Assembly: GCA_030844895.1 (NCBI GenBank)
Contig: CM061231.1
Location: 89,004,706-89,068,705 of the forward strand
Direction: 5' to 3'
Length of the DNA: 64,000 nucleotides
Origin: Ambrosia x helenae
Lineage: Eukaryota > Streptophyta > Magnoliopsida > Asterales > Asteraceae
Below, in pieces: positions 59,194 to 64,000 of this stretch. The notes under the pieces were generated by a model, which saw nothing but the letters and a program-made list of their open reading frames with translations, ran no database searches and was not told the DNA's origin. The position numbers were made by a program, and so were the translations under genes. The number at the start of each line of letters is the position of its first letter. Positions within the stretch are counted from its first letter, which is position 1.

Positions 59194-59276
59194 AGCCGTA
59201 GCCCAGCTGGTTCGTGTCTGTGTGGTTGTGTGCGTGACCCGGCTCACTGCCCGGGCTCGAGTCCCGGCAGGAGCAT
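59194..59276 (+). other. tRNA-like module 1 in the LTR of copy B
   Basis: TAGCCCAGCTGG (59199-59210) is a perfect A box. GGCTCGAGTCC (59254-59264) is a B box with one mismatch in a perfectly paired T-arm. T9 follows at 59279-59287. It is antisense to the LTR, as in copy A. Confidence 0.6.
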
Positions 59277-59498
59277 AATTTTTTTTTAAAAGCTGATAAG
59301 GGAAGAGGATGGGCCTGGCTGATGGGCCGGTGTACTGGGCCAAATAGTAGGCTCCGAAATTTTAAAAGAGAAGGAGAAGGATGGTTGGGTTTTTGGGTAG
59401 TTGGTTTGGGCTCAAGGTTTGGACTTGGACTATCATTATTATCTATTATTATTATTATTATATATAAATAAATAAAAAGACAAGTGACGGATGTCACA

Positions 59499-60673
59499 GC
59501 ATCCCCTACTTTTAGAAACTTCGTCCCGAAGTTATTAGAAACATAGGGTTATGGACGCGTGGGTAAAAATTAAGATAACTGTGGTTTGGAAAATTCGAAT
59601 GATTTGGATAAGTGGTTTGATAGGTGTGAGTTAAGGATTTTGGATTAGGTTCGTCTCAAATAGTAAGGAGAATAAGAATCTGGTAAAACACTAAACTTCA
59701 AGTTTTAGGAATCCTAAAATGAACGTGTGAGTTGATTGACTATAAAAAGACCAAATGAACTACCAAGCAAGTAGAGTTTGTTCCTAGTTCGACTTCCAGT
59801 CTTACTTTCAATGCATCATTAGTGTTTATATATAGGGTGTACCGCAGCTAACCCACCACACCTTTGATACCTTGAAAACGTACTGGACGCCTACCAAAAA
59901 CTCTAATAGAATTTCACACTACCTTAACGTACCTGTAAATTCATGATTACGTTCCGGACCGGAATCATCAATTTACCTTACATTAGGGTTTTATGTCCTT
60001 CTATGATCCTAATCTAACACACATTAAAGCAAATAAGTTTCACAAGAAGATGACACAACAAACACGTTGAGTTTCAATGAGACGTTATCAATGAAATGAG
60101 GCCATGTAATAATGAGGTCATTTGCATTGGTTTGCAATGACTTGTAAGCATAACAGTATTTAAGTATGGGCTACCACTCGTCCGAGGAGCCCTTTAAATG
60201 AAATGTTTATCTGAGTTGCGTGGATAATACACACATGCAAGCAAGTTTGTAAGTACTACAACCATCAAGTGTAAGTGTTATCTTAGTGGCCTATAGGAAT
60301 AGTTTACGAGTATCATGAGTAATTAATTGTTCAATAGATAGTCAGATTAAGGGAAAAATCAAGTTTCATATATCAAACCATGATGTTTTTAGGAAAGCTC
60401 TGTAGGATCAAGTATCGAGTTTTTAGTAGTTTGATTTTCATGGAAATCAAGTCCAAATGTTTCAATAAAATGTAAAGTGGAGTCTGAAGCTTATACGATG
60501 TAACCGAATATGATAAATTTCCAATCTGCGTTCGTACACAATAGTATGCAAGAAATTTCTAGATGTTACATGCCTATGAGTATGACATAATTGGGTACAA
60601 AATGATAATAGGATCAAGAAAATGAAAACACAAGTATTGAATTCCCGAGTCTTAAGAAGATTCCATCCATGGC
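59499..60673 (-). other. Non-coding region between gag and 3' LTR of copy B
   Basis: Collinear with copy A without its solo LTR and A-run. It includes the purine tract next to the LTR (AGTAGGGGATGC, seen inverted at 59499-59510). No pol remnant. Confidence 0.8.
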
Positions 60674-61891
60674 TTAACCAATGGGATTGACGTCATCCTG
60701 ACCGTTTGCTTCGTTGATATTGATATTGAAAGCTCGTCCATGTGCCACCAGGTTTACATTATTCAATTTAGGGCATCGAGGTCGCATGTGGTTAGGGTCC
60801 CCACAATGATAACATGCCCGACCGTTAGTAATCGGTAGTGGTTCCTGGGCAGCCGTTTGATGATTATCCTGTGTCCCAACCATTACTCGACAAGTGGTGA
60901 CAAAGTGTCCAAACCTTCCACATCTAGTGCATTGACGACATGGAAGATTTGCAGGGTGATGATACTTGCAAGTGTTGCATTGAGGATGGATTCCCGTGTA
61001 GGCTTTCTTGATAGGGGGTTGAGTCACAGGATCCACAATAGCATGGTTCTGATTATCGCCCATTCGTTTCTTAGAGTTCGAAGCAGTAGTGGCGGCCTTT
61101 GCTAAGACAGTCTTAGATTGTTCAACAGCATTGGTGGTTTTCTCAGTAGACGTCTTGGTGCCCTTCCTAACCAAGTTTCCTTTCCTTACGTGTTTGTCTG
61201 TTAAAGTGGCTGCAAGCTGGATGGCTTCTTCTACCGTAGTGGCTTTGCCTCCAGTGACAACGTCTTGAATCAAGTCTGGTAATCCCTCGATATATTTTTC
61301 GATTGCTCGAGAGACCGGGGTGACCATGTGTGGAACCAGTATGCTAAGTTCGTGATATCGAGTATTATACGCAAGATTCTCACCACTGTCTTGTTTCAAC
61401 CCATGGAACTCTTCCTCTAGTTTCCTGATTTCGTTCCTAGGGCAGAATTTGGCGATCATGAGTTCCTTAACCTCAGCCCAAGATAAAGATAATGCAACAT
61501 CAGCGCCCCGATTGCGCTTTTCGCCATTCCACCAGGTTAGCGCCCCTTTTTGAAGGACACTAGTAGCATAGCGAACGCGGAGTTCATCAGGACACTCGTT
61601 GTTCACAAAGGTGCTCTCCATACTTTCAAACCATTGGAGGAGGCCAGTAGCACCCTCCTCACCAGTGAATTTTGTGGGGTTGCAGGAGTTGAAGTGTTTG
61701 AAAGTGCACCGAAATTGAGTTGTACTCCCTGTGTTGGCACTGTTACTATTCTGGGTTAACTCACTGACAAGGTTTGGGATCACTGCAGCAATTTGCTCAG
61801 CGACTAAAGATGCAAGGCGACGATCAGAACGTTGTCCAGAAGCACGAACAAGACATTGGCTGGCATCACGGAGCATGCGGCGAGCAGACAT
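60674..61891 (-). CDS. Intact gag of the gag-only element, 405 residues
   Basis: Structural protein of a Ty3/gypsy-type element that would assemble particles and bind RNA. One uninterrupted ORF runs from the ATG at 61891 (MSARRMLRD) to 60674. Residues 1-35 are basic. The Retrotrans_gag core covers about 60-210 (LQWFESMES, LTWWNGEKR, KFCPRNEIRKLE, YIEGLPDLIQDVV). A Lys-rich stretch lies at 240-285. A Cys/His patch (CNTCKYHHPANLPCRQC) and the knuckle CTRCGRFGHFVTTC lie near 305-340, and the second knuckle CYHCGDPNHMRPRC near 360-375. The frame closes with its own stop and no protease follows, so it is not simply a truncated gag-pol. An intact frame in an otherwise pol-less element suggests gag has been kept by selection or that the copy is young. 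Confidence 0.9.
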   Translation of the reverse strand: MSARRMLRDASQCLVRASGQRSDRRLASLVAEQIAAVIPNLVSELTQNSNSANTGSTTQFRCTFKHFNSCNPTKFTGEEGATGLLQWFESMESTFVNNECPDELRVRYATSVLQKGALTWWNGEKRNRGADVALSLSWAEVKELMIAKFCPRNEIRKLEEEFHGLKQDSGENLAYNTRYHELSILVPHMVTPVSRAIEKYIEGLPDLIQDVVTGGKATTVEEAIQLAATLTDKHVRKGNLVRKGTKTSTEKTTNAVEQSKTVLAKAATTASNSKKRMGDNQNHAIVDPVTQPPIKKAYTGIHPQCNTCKYHHPANLPCRQCTRCGRFGHFVTTCRVMVGTQDNHQTAAQEPLPITNGRACYHCGDPNHMRPRCPKLNNVNLVAHGRAFNININEANGQDDVNPIG

Positions 61892-62581
61892 CTATGAGAT
61901 AGTCAATGAATAATCATGAGATTAGAAAATGTAAGTGTATAACCGTACAGGTGATTATGAAGGTATGAACTTGTAAGCAATATATGAAAATGAAATACAA
62001 AATATTGTATATGAAACGAGAGGGTGTTATTGAAAAACTTGCATAAAATACTTGGAGTGCCCTTGTCTAGCTGTAAGGCCCAACAAGAACGTTGACTTTT
62101 CAAAGGAATTGAACCCAATGGTGATCAAAGAAGACATGCTTTAGCCTATAAGTGGACACTCACTCCAGGAATCCCCAGGTAAGCATAACAGGTCCGTTAT
62201 TGGATTTATGCGCTATGCTTGCCTATGCCAGAAAACCCAGTGTACAGGCGTCCACCCTTCCAGATTGCACGTGTTCTATCACACTCATTAAATCTCAACA
62301 ACTTTGAAGGAGCAAAATAAGAGTAGGCATTATGCCTAAGAGTGTCTTCATGAAAGGTACTGCTTTCGTCCCATGATGATGTAGACTTTCCACTCCTTGT
62401 AGGACAATATCTCTATACACCATGATGAAAAATGAGGAGAAATGGAGAAGAAGGAAAGATAGAAGAAGGAAAGTAGAGGGAAATGAGGGGTAAGGTAATT
62501 TAGAAACTATTATGCATGAAAGTTGAAGTTCGGTTATAGTCTAGGCCATTTTATCTAATAACCTAGTTCCCTATAACCATG
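61892..62581 (-). other. Leader of gag-only copy B
   Basis: Untranslated region between primer site and gag, collinear with 41945-42643. Confidence 0.7.
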
Positions 62582-62593
62582 GCTCTGATACCA
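62582..62593 (-). other. Primer-binding site, gag-only copy B
   Basis: On the minus strand TGGTATCAGAGC, as in copy A. Confidence 0.9.
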
Positions 62594-62596
62594 ATC

Positions 62597-64000
62597 TGTA
62601 ACACCCCAACCGATGGCGGAATCATCGAGGTGCCACGTAGTGACGATTGTTCAAAAGCTCATGGTACTAAAATGTAAATATATGATTATTGAATATTGTT
62701 TTACAACAAATGAAATTAAGTACAAGACAACAAAAATAAAGATAATTGATTGGTTTAATCTAAGTCCAAAGTCCTATGTGAAGCGTCAAGCAGCTTATCC
62801 TGAAACATGCACGAAAATAATTTTGTCAACATATGATGTTGGTGAGTACTACTTAGTTTTGTACATATAGTATAAGTTTGAAAAGTAGTACAATTCATGT
62901 GTCTAGCATCACGAAGGCATTATGTAAACACGCAAGTAACCAAACAAAACAAAGATCAAATGTAAAGTTTGTACAATGAAATTGATAATGAGCACCTCAA
63001 CACGTGTGAGTCTAAAAGAGCACCATAACATAAGTTATGTCTAAATGAGCACCGTAACATAAGTTACGTCTAAATGAGCACCGTAACATAAGTTACGTCT
63101 GAGTGTAAAGAGCACCATAACATAAGTTATGCCTAAATGTATGATTTTGTATGTAAACTACGTTCATGTTCAAGCATAAGCACAAAGATAAACAAGACAC
63201 GTATATGAATTGTAAATGAATAAAAATGTATGTGTAAATGAATATGAAAGTTTTGTATACTTGTGCATGAATCACCCCAAAAGTGTAAAAACGAAAAAGG
63301 GGATAAGTAATACTCACATTAGCAAGGTGGTAAGTCTTGTGGAATTTGATTAAGTATAATCTAACGTTGCCAAGTATCACCCTATGTATAAGGTAACAAA
63401 TAAGTCTAAGTCTATCTAGTCTATAAGTATTTTCTAGGGTTTCGAATTGGGGATAAGTATTTTGTTTGATTAATAAATTAAACGTTTAATAAATAATAGA
63501 AATTTGGTAAATAAATAAACAAAAGTCTTTTTGTAAATTTCAAATCAAAGATGGTCACAATATAAAGTTTTAAGTGTGAAATTAATTTTTATAAAATTAA
63601 TTTCTTATAAATAGAATATTAAATCTATTTATTTCAAATTGTCAAAATATAACTTTAATATATAAAAATATTAAAATTAAATAATTTTTGAATCAAAAAT
63701 TGTATTTCTGTTCCAAATGAGTAGAAATAATTTATGTAAAATTTTGGTACAAAAATATTAAAAAATGAATTTATTATGATTTATTTATGATTAAAACTAA
63801 CAAAAATTGATTAAAAATACAAAATGAACGGTTTTTCTGAAATAAAAATAATTTCTGAAATGTTTAAGGCTATACAAGTTTAGAATAATTTTTGTGAGAT
63901 TTAATAAAATCGTTTAGATATTTTTATAGAATTTAATAAATATAAATGAATAAATTTATATTATTAATAATATATGTTAAATAAATTATTTTTGAAAAAC
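62597..64000 (-). repeat. 5' LTR of gag-only copy B, cut by the window edge
   Basis: Nearly identical to 56919-58322 with a handful of differences, so copy B is a recent insertion. It includes a palindrome array at 62990-63131. Its tRNA-like modules would lie just past 64000. Confidence 0.92.

Larger units (their letters stand above)
56919..59498 (-). repeat. 3' LTR of gag-only copy B
   Basis: 2,580 bp, from TGTAACACCCC to GGATGTCACA on the plus strand. It is clearly diverged from the LTRs of copy A in the middle part but similar at both ends. Confidence 0.9.
56919..64000 (-). mobile_element. Gag-only LTR retrotransposon (TR-GAG type), copy B, runs off right edge
   Basis: On the minus strand the 3' LTR is 56919-59498 and gag is 60674-61891. 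The primer site is 62582-62593 and the 5' LTR starts at 62597 and continues past 64000. It is the same family as copy A but free of the three nested insertions. From gag to the 3' LTR there are only about 1.2 kb, with no pol. The base run before 56919 is ACTTA, which should reappear as target duplication beyond the window. Confidence 0.88.

Noticed and set aside
1..64000. A virus or bacterial transfer
   Set aside because: All polyprotein-like sequences have the domain order and ends of ordinary plant retrotransposons, and the two host genes have plant-type introns.

Overview
This window is plant nuclear DNA, most likely from a daisy-family (Asteraceae) genome. It has long AT-rich intergenic DNA and deeply nested LTR retrotransposons. 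It also holds two ordinary multi-exon plant genes with GT-AG introns. The Asteraceae assignment is inference. It rests on the style of the Copia element, which has an extra ORF after pol, and on the gag-only LTR elements. Nothing bacterial, organellar or CRISPR-like is present.

Layout. (1) 1-2187: a broken Ty1/copia gag-protease piece on the minus strand, then gene-free DNA. (2) 2188-24642: a decayed Mutator-like (MULE) transposase on the minus strand. It was split by a 19.7 kb Sirevirus-like Copia element at 4611-24278 (target duplication ATCAT). After landing, about 6,025 bp of that locus (part of the MULE, the 5' LTR, gag and most of pol) was duplicated in tandem, so the element now has three LTRs. 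Its extra ORF downstream of pol is interrupted by two further LTR-type insertions, each with its own 5-bp target duplication. (3) 24643-30057: Helitron-like ends, a 2.1 kb non-autonomous MULE with a 9-bp target duplication that carries a LINE tail, and a small hAT-type MITE. (4) 30333-33166: an intact seven-exon gene on the minus strand for TOC34, a chloroplast import receptor GTPase. Its probable 5' leader intron holds two MITEs. (5) 35850-50195: a terminal-inverted-repeat element split by a 12.9 kb gag-only LTR element (36581-49462). That element contains two solo LTRs and a hAT MITE. (6) 51757-55521: an intact eight-exon gene on the minus strand for a conserved plant WD40-like protein. (7) 55930-64000: a foldback element interrupted by a second, minus-strand copy of the gag-only element. 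This copy has a complete 405-residue gag ORF and runs off the right edge.

The two gag-only copies act as controls for each other. Sites occupied in one copy by a MITE or solo LTR are empty in the other. Both copies also carry, at matching places in their 2.6 kb LTRs, two divergently oriented tRNA-like modules with Pol III A- and B-box motifs and a following T-run. They share an array of palindromes whose two arms change together. These LTR modules are the best candidate here for something undescribed.

Limits. All similarity statements come from recognised motifs, not from searches. Exon structures were checked by hand for splice sites and reading phase. Difference counts between repeats were made by eye and are approximate.
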